Positions 36,611 to 47,580 of a stretch of DNA of 64,000 bases are shown here, piece by piece. The stretch is taken from contig CAOLHI010002127.1 in NCBI GenBank assembly GCA_948474755.1, positions 1-64,000 of the forward strand, read 5' to 3'. The translations under genes were made by a program, and so were the position numbers. Each line of letters starts with the position of its first letter. Position 1 is the first letter of the stretch. Below the pieces are notes generated by a model, which was not told where the DNA came from, did not search any database, and saw only the letters and a program-made list of their open reading frames with translations. Source of the stretch: Ctenosaura bakeri. Lineage: Eukaryota > Chordata > Lepidosauria > Squamata > Iguanidae.

Positions 36611-36790
36611 GCTGTGTACCTTCAAGTTGTTTCCAACTTACAACCTCCCTAAGGTGAACCTATCCCAGGGTCTTCTGGGGCTGAGAGTGTGTGATGTGCC
36701 CAGCAACACCCAGTGGCTTTCTGTATTTGAGCAGTAAATTGAGCCCAGGTCTCCAGGGCTGTAGCCCAATGCTCAGACCACTAGAGACCA
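36611..36790 (-). mobile_element. Sauria SINE
   Basis: Reverse orientation. CTTCAAGTTGTTTCCAACTT (tail side), GGGTCTTCTGGGGCTGAGAG, ACACCCAGTGGCTTTCTG, then the tRNA-like head with GTCTCCAGGGCTGTAGCCC and CAGACCACTAGAG. Confidence 0.85.
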
Positions 36791-36834
36791 TTCCAAAGCT
36801 GCCTGGCATGGACAGCCCTACTGCATAAATACCC

Positions 36835-37038
36835 TAAAGGTGCCACATTCCACCTGATCTTGGAAGCTAATCAGGGTCAGCCTTGCTTAGTACTTGGATG
36901 GGAGACTGCCAATGAATTCCAAATTCTGTAGGTTATAACTGGCAAAAACACCTCTAAGTATTCCTTGCCTAAGAAAACCCTATGAAATTTGTGGGTTTGC
37001 CATAAGTTGACAGGCAACTCGAAGGCATAGGCACACAT
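36835..37038 (+). mobile_element. 5S-rRNA-derived SINE
   Basis: The head CCTGATCTTGGAAGCTAATC, AGGGTCAGCC and TTAGTACTTGGATGGGAGAC is the 5S rRNA box A-IE-box C region. It is followed by TTGCCTAAGAAAACCCTATG and the tail GCCATAAGTTGACAGGCAAC with GAAGGCATAGGCACACA. It lies 45 bp from an oppositely oriented Sauria SINE. Confidence 0.85.
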
Positions 37039-37370
37039 ATGACTGAGTGGATGTTCCATAATGAAGCCTTGCATATGCAAACATGTAAAAGCGGTTTTTG
37101 AAAGCCCAAAGGTGGGAATGTGGCCAGGCACTGTGGTTGAATTCCACATGTTTATTTGCTCCTCTACACATCGCATTTACTGGTGGAGCCTGTAAGATTC
37201 CACCAGGGCTTGGAAAATTACTTTTTTGAAGTACAACCCCCAGAATGCCCTAGGCAACATAGCCAGTGACTCTAGGGCTTGCTCTGGCTCTTCACACATG
37301 CACACTCTCTTGTTTGGTTATAAGATGCAAACCAGTTGCAACTTACCCCTGAATGTCCCTGTATGACTAC

Positions 37371-37552
37371 AGCCATTTTTGCACTAGACTGTTATAGCGC
37401 TATTATTCTACTTTCAACATCCTATGGAATCTTGGGGTTTGGGGTTTGCAGTTTAGGGAGGAGTGGCCCCTCCCTAAACTGCAAACCCCAGGATTCCAGA
37501 GGATGTTGAAAGTGGAAGAATAGCACTGTAACAGTCTAGTACAGAAATGGCC
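37371..37552. mobile_element. Palindromic hairpin element
   Basis: Inverted repeat starting AGCCATTTTTGCACTAGAC and ending GTCTAGTACAGAAATGGCC, with paired inner arms around a GGGAGGAGTGGCCCCTCCC centre. Same family as the promoter-adjacent copy. Confidence 0.75.
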
Positions 37553-38107
37553 TCAGTATAGTTTGTTGTATTTGCATTCATTTTATTTTGCACCTTGGGT
37601 GTAATATACAACTCTGTTGTTTTGAATCAGTGGTTTTGTGGAACAGTGTTGGAAACCATTGTGTGAGGGCAAAGTCCTAAAAGTCAGAATTAAATAGGCC
37701 CAGGTTTGTTTGTTTGTTTGTTTTAGATCTAATACATTAATCAATTTGCCCCCTATCAATATAGTTAGTCTTAAGCTTACTACCATTGACCATCTGTCAG
37801 TGTGTCACTTTTAACCTGTGGCTATTACTATAGTCAGTAAGGTCCTGAATGCTTCAACCATGGCTGGGCAACATATGGTCTCCAGCCTATCACATGAATC
37901 CCTCTAGCTTAGCGTCAAAAATCCTCTGCAAGCGTTCAGTTGAGTCCAAACCTCTGGTAACAGCAATCTGTTCCTCTCCCAGCAACCCATTGTTTAGGGA
38001 GAGAGAAAAAAACAGAAGAGGGTGCCAGAAAGAGACAACATGTCAATGAGTGACAGAAACAGAGCGAGATGGGATGGTACAGAGAAAGAAAAAGACACAG
38101 CCCGTTT

Positions 38108-38190
38108 CCACCCCTCCCTAAACTGCAAACCCAGGATTCCATGGGATGTTGAAAGTGGAATAATAACACTATAGCTGTCTAGTGCAGAAA
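38108..38190. mobile_element. Half copy of the palindromic element (right arm)
   Basis: Contains CTAAACTGCAAACCCAGG, GATGTTGAAAGTGGAATAAT and CTAGTGCAGAAA, in the order of the right arm of the family. The left arm is missing. Confidence 0.65.
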
Positions 38191-38247
38191 ACAGACACTG
38201 AGCAGGAAAGAGAGAAAGCAAGGAGAAGGTAGACACATACTCTGCAG

Positions 38248-39335
38248 TTGTCCCAGTCTGTCAGGAAAAGCCCCAGTTAATGCTCTGCTCTCCCACTTTC
38301 TCAGATGATTTTAAAATGTCCCAGTTTCTTTCTCTTTTCCTACTTTTCCCCTTTGTCTTCAGTGTACTTTAATTGCTTCAGACTGAGTTCAAAGCACAGC
38401 AGCTTCTGTTAGATTAACTCAGGAGGACGGAGTGGAAAGGAACAGGTAGAGAGAGCCTTGTTTTTCCTAGGTCATTTTCGCACTAGAGGCCATTAGCAAT
38501 TTCTACCATTATAATGGCAGCATCGCCATTCATGCGATGCCGTCGAGTTAGGGATGCTCTTTTCCACACCCTTCCCTCTTAAGTGGATGGGTAGCGGTAT
38601 TGCCACTGGTGTTATTCCTGCATTACAGCGTCCTTTGCCCCTCCTGTGCCCCGCCTTCATCCTGCCCCATCATCCCTGATTGGATAGCGATTTTTTTTTG
38701 GGAAGCTGTACTAACGCAGCAATGTTGTAACAGCATGACATGCTAGTACACTATTCCACTTTTGCCCTATAATGTTCAAAAATGTATTAAAAAAAAAAGT
38801 TTTGACTCAAAGGAGACATTTAAAATCAACAAGGAGAGGGGGTAGAAAGTTCCCATGCCATGGGAGTCGCTGAGGGAGGGATGAGCTGGGCATGTCCACA
38901 GCCTGCCCACTGCTGGATCTGCCATAACAGAAAGTGCTATCAAGTGCTATAACAGTACCGCGCTACGATGCCTGATGGGATTGAAGTGCTATAGGAGGCT
39001 CTTAATGGATTTTTTTTTCTGGAAATAGAATATGGCAATTTAGCGATGCTTGGGGATGGGGTAGCAACTGGAGAGTGATGATATTGTGTGGAAGCACAGC
39101 TCCTGGACTGGTAACAACCCACTGCTGTAGGGTTTTAGCAACATCGTGCAGAAATTGCCTAAACTCATCACACACATTCCAAAGCTTCTTTGCTTAAAAT
39201 AGTAGTTTTGGGTGTTCTTTTTGATTAATAACATTTGCACTGTTGTTGCCTGGCCACCCCTTTTTGACCACACTCTGATTTAGTTCATCCACATGTGTCC
39301 CAGTTTTCGTCTGTGAAATGTTGAGGGTGTGCAAG
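38248..39335. repeat. Interspersed repeat R, split by a Harbinger-like element
   Basis: The left part (to about 38466) includes GATGATTTTAAAATGTCCCA and AGACTGAGTTCAAAGCACAG. The right part (from about 39165) includes GACCACACTCTGATTTAG, CACATGTGTCCCAG and AAATGTTGAGGGTGTGC. The middle is the 690-bp element at 38470. Confidence 0.55.
38470..39159. mobile_element. Longer relative of the palindromic element, inserted in repeat family R
   Basis: The left end GGTCATTTTCGCACTAG and right end GTGCAGAAATTGCC are inverted relatives of the GGCCATTTCCGCAC termini. It interrupts a copy of an interspersed repeat: the part before 38466 and the part after 39170 correspond to successive parts of the intact copy at 755-1112. 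It is about 690 bp with no coding capacity. The flanking triplets (CTA and TAA) do not match exactly. Confidence 0.55.
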
Positions 39336-39405
39336 ATAGAGCAGGGGAACAGAAAGGGGTTGCAGAAAGAAATGAGGAGGATGAGGAGTGGTGCAGAGAG
39401 ATAGT

Positions 39406-39497
39406 GACCATTTCTGCACGAGCCTGTTATAGTGCTATTATTCCACTTTCAACATCCTATGGAATCCTGGGGTTTGCAGTTTAGGGAGGGACCTCAA
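39406..39497. mobile_element. Half copy of the palindromic element (left arm)
   Basis: Begins GACCATTTCTGCACGAGCC and runs to GCAGTTTAGGGAGGGACC in left-arm order. The right arm is replaced by a purine microsatellite that starts about 10 bp later. Confidence 0.65.
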
Positions 39498-39506
39498 AGG
39501 AAATAG

Positions 39507-39610
39507 CCAGAGAGAGAGAGAGAGAGGGAAGGAAGGAAGGAAGGAAGGAAGGAAGGAAGGAAGGAAGGAAGGAAGGAAGGGGAAGGGAGGGAGGGAGGGA
39601 GGGAGGGAAG
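39507..39610 (+). repeat. (AG)n / (AAGG)n / (GGGA)n microsatellite
   Basis: About 100 bp of pure purine tandem repeats on the + strand, changing from AG units to GGAA units to GGGA units. The peptides it encodes (repeats of LPSF) are artefacts. Confidence 0.95.
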
Positions 39611-40404
39611 AAGGGCTGGTGTAATGAGAGTGGATGGCAGAAATGGAAAGAAAATGAGAAAGTGAATGGTGATGGCCTTACCCACTTTTGACACCAGTTA
39701 TTGGATGGCTTACTCCTGCTTGTGTTTAGTCTTATGCTTTGCATACAACCCCTGACAGAGTAGTCCTGAGGGGATTACATTTTACTTATGTATTCATTTA
39801 TTTTATTGCACTTTTAGACCATCCAATAACCAGAATTGAGTGGTATGCAATATGTGTGTTTTTTTAAAAAAAATCTAAAATGCAAACAATAAAATAACAG
39901 CTAGAATCAGCACAAAGCAATTCCATGATAGAAGTAGCAGCAGAGTATTAAAACGCTGGAGCATATGCAGCCATCAAAAGACCTCTCCCCCCACCCCGCC
40001 GCATAACTTTCCATTGAAGGGCCATAGCTTAGTGAATGATGAACACAGAAAATTCAGTGGTTTTTTTTCTGGCAATCTCCATTTAAAAGGAATCTCAGCT
40101 AGCAAGAAGACCTCAAACACTCAGCCACAGCCAGAGCAGCCTAGCTAGACAGAGCAATGAGAAGACTCTTTTCTGTTTGTCCCCAGTTTAGAAGGTCTAG
40201 TCAAGGCCTCTTTCCTTGCACCCCTTTCCTCCCCTTTTCTTTTACATTTTTGCTGCTGATGCTGGACCAGCATCCTCTCTCGTATTTCATCTCAATATTT
40301 CATAGGTCACCTGAGGGATAGCTGCACTTCCTGCATCACCTCTTCCCAGCAATTTCCCTAGGCATCCTTTTGGCACGCGTTTTGGAGCGAACATCCTGGG
40401 CATG
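39611..40404. other. No gene seen
   Basis: Intergenic between the purine microsatellite and the decayed CR1-type fragment. Nothing recognised. Confidence 0.5.
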
Positions 40405-40690
40405 TTTCAATTATGACTGCTTGATGGCCAGCTGCAGCAGCTGTGTTTGATGCCCAGGTGCTTACGCTTGTCTTTATCAGAGATACGTCTAAGTTACTGC
40501 CCTTGTTTCTAATCTCTTTTGGCCTGTTCGTATTAATTCTCTCTGCTCCCTGGTGTTCCAAAATACCTCCCAATTTACTGTCATCTGCCAAATTCATTAA
40601 TGTGTTGTTTACTCCCTCTTCCAGGTCATTAATGAAGGCATTAAGTAAGAGCTGGGCTAACCCGGATCCCCACAGTACCCCATAAATGCC
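40405..40690 (-). mobile_element. Degenerate CR1/L3-type reverse-transcriptase fragment
   Basis: The minus strand encodes a decayed RT core: GVLWGSGLAQLLLNAFINDL, then EEGVNNTLMNLADDSKLGG. This corresponds to the family motifs GVPQGSVLGP, INDL and FADDTKLGG. It is much more diverged than the copy at 20636, so it is older. Confidence 0.75.
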
Positions 40691-41050
40691 TCCCCCTGTT
40701 TCTAATTACCTTTTGTTTATTGCCCTTCAGATGGTTTTCAATCCGCATGGTGCTCTTCAAGTGATTGGAATTAATTTTTCAAGGAAGCCTTCGCGGAACA
40801 TGGTAGTGATTAAGTTTGTGATTCCTGTTATACCTTCTTATTAGAGGCTGCCTTTTCTAGTATCCCTTTCTTGTGACTTGCCAGCTGTTTCTTCCTGGAA
40901 ATTTGATTATAATAAAGTTGCTTTGTACCAAAATCAGTGGTTTGAAGAGCAAGATTGGAAAATGTAATGGACAAGTAATAATTAATTGCAATTGGGGTCT
41001 CCCAAGCATAATTTGCTGTCTGAGGCAAAGGATGAGATGAGTCTCTAGCC

Positions 41051-41186
41051 CAGTGGCTCCCAAATTTTAATCCTCCAGATGTTTTGGACTTCAGTTTCCA
41101 GAAGCCCCAGCCAGGTTGGCCAACAGAGAGGAATTCTGGGAAATGAAGTCCAAAACATCTGGAGGACCAAAGTCTGGATACTGCTG
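41051..41186. mobile_element. hAT-type palindromic MITE
   Basis: CAGTGGCTCCCAAATTTTAA at the left and GGACCAAAGTCTGGATACTG at the right are inverted relatives of the 8024 copy. Inner arms CTCCAGATGTTTTGGACTTC and GAAGTCCAAAACATCTGGAG pair exactly. CTCTAG occurs on both sides of the element. Confidence 0.75.
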
Positions 41187-41419
41187 CTCTAGGGCAGTGT
41201 TCTAACCACTGCATGGCCCTGTCATAGGAAAAGCAGGGCAGTGTAGCTAATATAGTTTTGATTCTACCATGAAAACACATAATGGGAAAAGCACAAATAA
41301 GACTAGAATAGCTATGGGGGCAACCAAGACAATTACTCAAGGTGCTCAAATTCTGTGGTATAAGCATATGGCAGAGAGAAGAGAGAGAGAGAGATGTCCA
41401 GTTGCCCTACCTCCCACCC

Positions 41420-41755
41420 TGTAAGGCCAGCAATATCTTTAGGCAGACTTAGGCAATTGCCTCTGGCAGCAAATGCTGGGGAAAAGAGAGCAATGGCAGT
41501 TCTCCAGCCATTTTTTGTGAGCCCTTGGGCTTTGCCCTCTCTTGGAGGACAGCGTTGTATGCACACATGGCCTTTCCTTCACCACCTGAACTGGCCTGCT
41601 GTCCCAGGGTGTGGCACGGGACAATTCTCATATTCAGTGCTGAAGGAAGGTTCAACTAGTTCACCTGGTTTCTTATTATGCATGGAATGGAAAGGGGTGC
41701 ATTCTTGCCCTTTGTCTCAGGCAGCAAAATGTCTTGGGCTGGCCCGTGCATGCTT
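41420..41755. repeat. Unnamed interspersed repeat Z, uninterrupted copy
   Basis: It shares GGCCTGCTGTCC, GAAGGAAGGTTCA and the terminal phrase CAGGCAGCAAAATGTCTTGG with the split copy at 19825/26440. The ends are partly complementary (AGGCAGACTTAGGCAATTGC against the CAGGCAGCAAAATG end), but a clear terminal inverted repeat is not proven. Confidence 0.5.
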
Positions 41756-43411
41756 GTAAAGGATGTGGTGAAGCTAACTGGTTAGTGATAGTGTCCAGGC
41801 CTCTGGATGTTATACATAGTCCAAACAGAAAGAAACCTTGGGCAGGCCCTTGAGAAGCATCATCTCCTCATTTTACATGCCCTTCCCCATCACCATCGTA
41901 GGAAGAAGCATTTCTGTTTCTCAGGCTGCTGCTCACAGCCTGACATTCCAAGTTTTCCTCCCTGCAGGTCCCTACTCCAGCATGCATTTGACAACAGCTT
42001 GATCAGCACACATTAGCTGCAATAACCTCCACCTGCTGGTTTCTACAAATCAAGTGGCTCCAAAATGTACAAGAGTAAGCCAAGTTACTTTTTTTTTCTG
42101 ATTGGCAAAGCCAGTACAAAAGGAGTCTGCACCACAGTAGATCTGCTCTGCCAACTCTGTCTTACTGCAGTGAGCCAGTTCCCATTAGCACAGCTAGCAC
42201 ATTCTTGATCTTGAAAACAGCAGCAGCCAGGAGATGGTTGAGGAATTTTGAGAGAAGGAAGGGGCAACGTGGCATAGGGGTTAGCATGTTAGACTGAGAC
42301 TTGGAAGATCCAGCTTCAGATCCTTATTGAACCACGAAACTCACTGGGTGAACTTAGGCCAAATACTCTCTCTCAGCTTGACTACCTCACAGAGCTGTTG
42401 TAAGGAGAAAGTAGGGAAGAAGAAAGCCATATATCCAGTTTTGAGCTCATGGAAGGAATGGTGGGATATAAATATAAGAAGCCCCCACTTTTTGATGCCC
42501 CATTATCTGATGACTTGCTCTTTTGATGTTTCCAAATTAAGGACAAGTTCCATTAATTCAACAGGGGTTCCACTCTTTCATCAGTTCTTCTAGCCTATGG
42601 AGGTTCGCTTGGGACCCCTCTCATGTGCACACTGCTTACAAAGGAAGCTGAGAGGGGAAAATAAGGTGCTAACTCAGCAGAGAGACTTTGCAAAAGTGCA
42701 CACTTGGTCAGTAACAAGTCAGTCTCTATCATGCTCCCTATAGCACAGTACTTGGGTTCTGCTTTTCAACCAATACCATTTTCTGACAGAGCTCAAGTCC
42801 CTAACCTGTCAGATGGGTGGGGGAAGCCTGTATGTAAAAATCAACAAAAACAGGGTGGCTGTGTACACCTTGCTAAAAGAAAGGAAATGGATCACTGAAG
42901 AAGATAAAAAGGCAAAAGACAATGCATAAACTTTACATATGCTGACGTGTATGGATAGATACAAAGTTAGAGACTGTAGCTACAACCTATGTCCAGATGT
43001 GCCATGAATCTGGTCCAGCCTGCTGTCCAGGACCTCTTAAAGGGTTATGGATGACGGGCTTACGATTATTCATCTTTAAATCTTCTACTTTCTAGATGTT
43101 TTTAACTCTATCCCCTGTAGTCCTGTAGTCCAACAACAACTAAACTCCTTATCATGTACATACCTGGCTAATCCAGGAACAATTGAACTGGCATTATCTA
43201 GATACTAGAGACTGTGGGTTGCCTCCTCTTGTTTTAGAAGCTTAGATATGTGTTCATGTGGGGAAAGGCTTAGGAACTGGGAGCAGGCAGTCTCAGAAGC
43301 ACGGAGAAAGAGTTTAAATCTTTGCTGTTTTTGCAATAGCTCCTCATCTATAGTACCAGTGAAGCCATTCTGGAGAGCCAGCATTGTTTAGTATTATAGC
43401 ATTAAAAAACC
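41756..43411. other. No gene seen outside the SINE at 42258
   Basis: Unassigned intergenic sequence on both sides of the tRNA-derived SINE. Confidence 0.5.
42258..42481 (+). mobile_element. tRNA-derived SINE (squamate type with GGGATATAAATA end)
   Basis: The head GGCATAGGGGTTAGCATGTT with a decayed B-box (AGATCCAGCTTCAGATCC), the middle CACTGGGTGAACTTAGGCC and CACAGAGCTGTTGTAAGGAG, and the end GGAATGGTGGGATATAAATA. This is a common squamate SINE pattern. The exact family name is not assigned. Confidence 0.75.
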
Positions 43412-43448
43412 CCATACTTGATCTTAACCGAAAGGCTGAGAAGTGAGC
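43412..43448 (-). pseudogene. U2 snRNA 5'-end pseudogene fragment
   Basis: CATACTTGATCTTAACCG followed by AAAGGCTGAGAAGTGA is the complement of the first 35 or so bases of U2 snRNA, with several substitutions. Only the 5' end is present, ending at AAAAAACC on the + strand. No Sm site or 3' stem-loops follow and no promoter elements are visible, so this is a dead truncated copy. Confidence 0.75.
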
Positions 43449-43652
43449 ATTAGTATTAGTACTAGCAAGCTTTTATGGTGGGCATGTTTGCCGGTACATA
43501 CTGTATTTGTTATAACTGCAATGGCCACTGGCTTGATGAAAATACAATTTGATTTGATTTGACAGCATGACAAAAGGTCAGAATCTTGTAGGTGACACAT
43601 GTTTGCATAAAGAGAGACTTTGGGGGAATGCTGCTGAAGGGGATATCTAATA

Positions 43653-43878
43653 CAATGGGCCCTTGGAATCTGCTGGGATTTGGTTCCAGGACCCCCCTTA
43701 GATACCAAAATTCGTGAATGCTCAAGTCCCATTAGATACAACTGTGTAGTAAAATGATGTCCCTTATACAATAATGGCAAAATCAAATTTTGCTTTTTGG
43801 ATTTTTTAAAAAATATTTTTCAGGCTGCGGTTGGTTGAATCCATGGATACAGAATCTGTGGATATAGTGGGCTGACTG
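43653..43878. mobile_element. Tigger-like (MER-type) DNA element
   Basis: The left end CAATGGGCCCTTGGAATCTG and the complement of the right end (CAGTCAGCCCACTATATCCA) are inverted, with TA at both sides (43651-43652, 43879-43880). The phrase GATTTGGTTCCAGGACCCCC is typical of Tigger-derived short elements. Confidence 0.7.
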
Positions 43879-43880
43879 TA

Positions 43881-45507
43881 CCTCATTGTGCCACACCTCC
43901 CTAAGCACAAGGCAGCTTGATGGTGTCAGGACATACTTCGATGATCAGTTTGTGGCCAGGGAGACCAGCTTGCTGAAATTCCCTCTTCAAGGCTACTCTT
44001 AAAGGAGCAGAGCCCTGTCCCATGTTTTACATGGCAACCTTACCAGTGACTTAAACTTCTTTCACACCCCAACCCGCCTTGGAATATTCTGATTCTGAGG
44101 CTGCTCAGGTTCTCCCCAACCAAGATGTTTTGCTGCCTTGGATAAGGAGCAAGAAAGTGCACCTCTCTGTTTCATGTACAAAAGCCAACAGCCCTTCATC
44201 ATGTCTGAGGCAGAAGGTTAATTAGGGCATCAGGCCAGGCTATGTGATCTACAGAGCTCTGTCTTCCTATAGCGGGGTGAGGTGGGGGCTTTAGAAGCTG
44301 CCCAGCAGTATCTGCTTCCTGATCTGGTCCTCTCTCTCTGCCTGCTGGTAGGACTGAGCCTCCCTCTGGCTGCCGTCTATGGAACAAAAACCTATCCATT
44401 AATAATTGCATTCTTGCAGCTGACATCTAGCTTGGCCCTCAGTGGCCTAAGGCGAACTACTTTTCTCTCAGTCTCCATTGTAATATGAGGGTAAACTCTT
44501 GGCCTCAGCGCTTTTATAAGAATTGCTGAGATTGTATGAACACGAAGTGAATTACTTTGAGCAATCTAAATAAAGCACAAATAAAGTAGGCTGCTTTGGA
44601 CAAGATTATATTCTCCGTTATTTCAGAAATAAAAACAAGGACAGGCTCATAAAACACTCTAGTACTCATTGCTTTAAACCACCTTTTCCCCATGCTATTC
44701 TTCATTAGGTAATGTAACCACACCTTTCTTAAAAAGTATTCACTTATTTTACAGTCACCTGTACTCTCCTGCCAACTAGTTGTCAGTATTATATCTTTGC
44801 TTCTATAGCCTGCAAAAAGAGATGCTGCCTCCTGTGAGGCACCGTGCTGTTCATAAGCATATGTTGACTTGAGAGATGATGCACCCAACATCCACCATGT
44901 TGGTTCTAGGATTCTGGGAACTGCAGTCCCCACAAGTAATACTTCCAAGCTCAGCTTCAGGTTTTACCTTGTGCTGGTAAAACTAGTGGTGGCTCGTATG
45001 TGTCAATTAGCCTGTGCAAATTTTATACAAATCCACATTTTTGTCATCTGTAGTGGTACATTTTCCCCTTTCTTCTTCGTGGCCTCTGTGACTCACACAA
45101 ATGGGTTGCCTGGGCAGTACTGCCTTTGGAACCTTCTAGAAGCTCTAGGCCTAGCATTTTGGCAGGAACCCCTTCCCCTTCCCCTGAGGCTATATAAGGC
45201 CCCTTGTTGTCCTTGTCCTCAGTCCCTTTCTTTCTGCCGCATTGGTGCGCTGTTAGGAGCCTTCTGTACTCGGATAGTTCTTCTCGTGTTTCTGACCTTG
45301 TTTCTGGATATCGACCTACTCATCCCGCCCAACACTTGTATGGCATTGACAGCATTTTTCAAACAGTCCAAACACAGTTGTTTTGCAGTTGGGCACCCAG
45401 ACGTGCTCTCTCTTCTACGTAATCCCTTCCATCCAGATATGCATAATCAAACATGAGAGTGTGTCATCTGATTTGGCACTACATTCTGAGAGGTATAGAC
45501 TGTGGTA
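43881..45507. other. No gene seen
   Basis: Intergenic. A hAT-type half palindrome (CACCATGTTGGTTCTAGGAT, GGAACTGCAGTCCCC) lies near 44895-44940. A 195-residue frame at 44869-45456 has no domain, no plausible splice context and low-complexity hydrophobic stretches, so it is not called. Confidence 0.5.
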
Positions 45508-45741
45508 GAGAGCCATTGGGGTGTAGCAGTTTGGGAGCTGGACCCTGGAGATGAGGGTTGTAATGCCCCATCAGCTGTGGAAACCCACTGGGTGACTTTG
45601 GGCAAGTCACACTCTCTCAGCCTCAGAAGGAGGCAAAAGCACAGCCTCTTGGAACAAATCTTGCCAAAAAAAAAAACCCTCCATGATAGCGTTGCTTTAG
45701 CGTTGCCGTAACTCAGAAGCAAGTTAAAGGCAAACAACAAC
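45508..45741 (+). mobile_element. Sauria SINE, full length
   Basis: Head GAGAGCCATTGGGGTGTAGC, then GGAAACCCACTGGGTGACTT, GGGCAAGTCACACTCTCTCA, CATGATAGCGTTGC, and the tail AAAGGCAAACAACAACAA. An A-run near 45665 interrupts the middle. Confidence 0.9.
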
Positions 45742-46607
45742 AAGTGCAATATTTGCTCCAGATAGATTGGGTTAAAATTATTTGATCCCCTCAAGAAAGT
45801 CTGGGAAATATAGTTCTGTGGCATAGGCTCAAGAGCAGTAAGAAAGCAACTTTCTTCCTGAGATTTTGCCGGGGGAAACTTGAACATTTGAAATGCTATG
45901 GAACCTTTCTGATAGGTTCCTTAACTTGATACCCTCCAGAGTAACTAGACTACAGCCAGCATGATGGCTGTGGATGATGGTAGTGATAGTCTTCCAATTC
46001 TGGAGAACACCAGGTTGAGGAAGAAGTTTATAGCAAAGATATGACCTAAGAAGGTTGCAAAGAGTAACAGATAAAGCAATGATTCCCAAACTGAGGTATG
46101 CATGCCTAGGTACAAACCAGGACATTTAGAGGTTCACAAAAAAATTGAATAATGGTGGAAAATGGCACATACATCAACAGCGTAAAACCAGATACAAGTC
46201 AAAAGTTGTGAAATTAATTTAATGTTATGAAGAGTGGTGCAGCAGGTTTCCTTTGTTATTTAACCTTGAGAAAAGCTTTGTTCCCTTGCTTTGTTATTTT
46301 GGCGAATGGTGGTGAGTCCTCCCTAAACAATGTGTTGCAAACACACCACTATAGTGTGTATGCTCAGTGATGCACCCCTCACAAGCTAGCTTTCATGCCC
46401 CTCCGCTTTGCAAATGTTTGAGTGCTATCGTTCTTGTACCAGTGTAAATATAAGTGGGCTCCTCGGTCAGTCCTGTAAACAGTGTTTAGTGAGTGCGTTC
46501 TTCTGGTTCTTCTCTCTGTCTCTTCTGTGTGTCATTGTTTTAAGTTTTAAACTAATTTTCAGTGGGTCGGTAGTTGAAAACCGGCGCAATGAAAAAGGTG
46601 AAACAGA

Positions 46608-46762
46608 GGCCATTTCCACACTAGACTGTTATAGTGCTGTTATTCCACTTTCAACATCCTATGGAATCCTGGGGTTTGCAGTTTAGGGAGGGGCCTCAAA
46701 GGATTCCATAAGATGTTGAAAGTGGAATAATAACACTATAATAGCCTAGTGCAGAAATGGCC
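46608..46762. mobile_element. Palindromic hairpin element
   Basis: Inverted repeat starting GGCCATTTCCACACTAGAC and ending GCCTAGTGCAGAAATGGCC. One inner arm is shortened, so that GGGGCCTCAAAGGATTCC forms the centre. Same family as the other palindromic copies. Confidence 0.75.
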
Positions 46763-47329
46763 ATAATGTGGACAGTGACCAATCACCAAGAATTTCTTTG
46801 GACATATCTCACACTTTAGTCACTCGTTTAGTACAAAACAGTGAGAAGTTGCAGTTGAAAAGGTAAAAAGAAAAAGAAAAGAAAAATACTGTGATGAATT
46901 CATAAAGTATGGATTTTCATATATAGGAGATGAGGACTGTCCTAAGCCCCAGCGTGCAGGAAAGCATTATTTAATGGTAGCACAAAACCTTCTTTACCCT
47001 TGTGGTTTACAGTTACAAGATATAAATTTGAAATAACAGCTACTATATTAATTACAGCCATTTTGCCAATATGAAGGGTACAATTTATGGAAATAGGCCG
47101 CCAAAGGGTATGCAAGTGAAAAAATGTTGGGAGCCACTGAGTTAAGAGTGATCACTATGCTGAAGCTGCATGTACGGCAGGGAGCAATGCCACCTGCCAC
47201 TGCTAGATGTCCCTCTTGCGTCTTTAAAGAAGGAGCTGGCAGATGGATCTCTCCCCTTCCTTTATCCTTCTCCCTTTGCTTCTTCAGAAAGAGAGCTAGA
47301 GAGGACTTCATTTGTGTTCCAGCGCCTTA

Positions 47330-47580
47330 AATGCATAATAGGTTGTCTTTGCTCATAATAAAATCCAGCTCCAAGGATGGGCTTTCAGTGACCGTTTTGT
47401 CGATATAATTATTAAAATGATGATTATAATATAAACAGATGACAGGGTAGGGCTGTAATTACCAAGAGATAATGAAGAGAAAATCTGACTTAGCCTTGGC
47501 AGCTCCATGTGGGGTAATAATAGTGACTTTATGTTGGTAGCTGCCTTCATTGGTTTTAATCGCCTCATATTTTGAAAATG
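47330..47580. promoter_or_regulatory. Single-copy AT-rich stretch, possible conserved non-coding element
   Basis: No repeat is recognised. ATATAATTATTAAAATGATG, GCTGTAATTACCAAGAG and GGTTTTAATCGCC are homeodomain-like cores clustered within 250 bp. Confidence 0.25.

Noticed and set aside
36835..36930. A functional 5S rRNA gene
   Set aside because: The sequence covers only the internal promoter region with many substitutions, and it continues into a SINE 3' end.
44869..45456. 195-residue open frame
   Set aside because: No recognisable domain, a hAT-type fragment at its start, no promoter or splice context, and no support for a protein.
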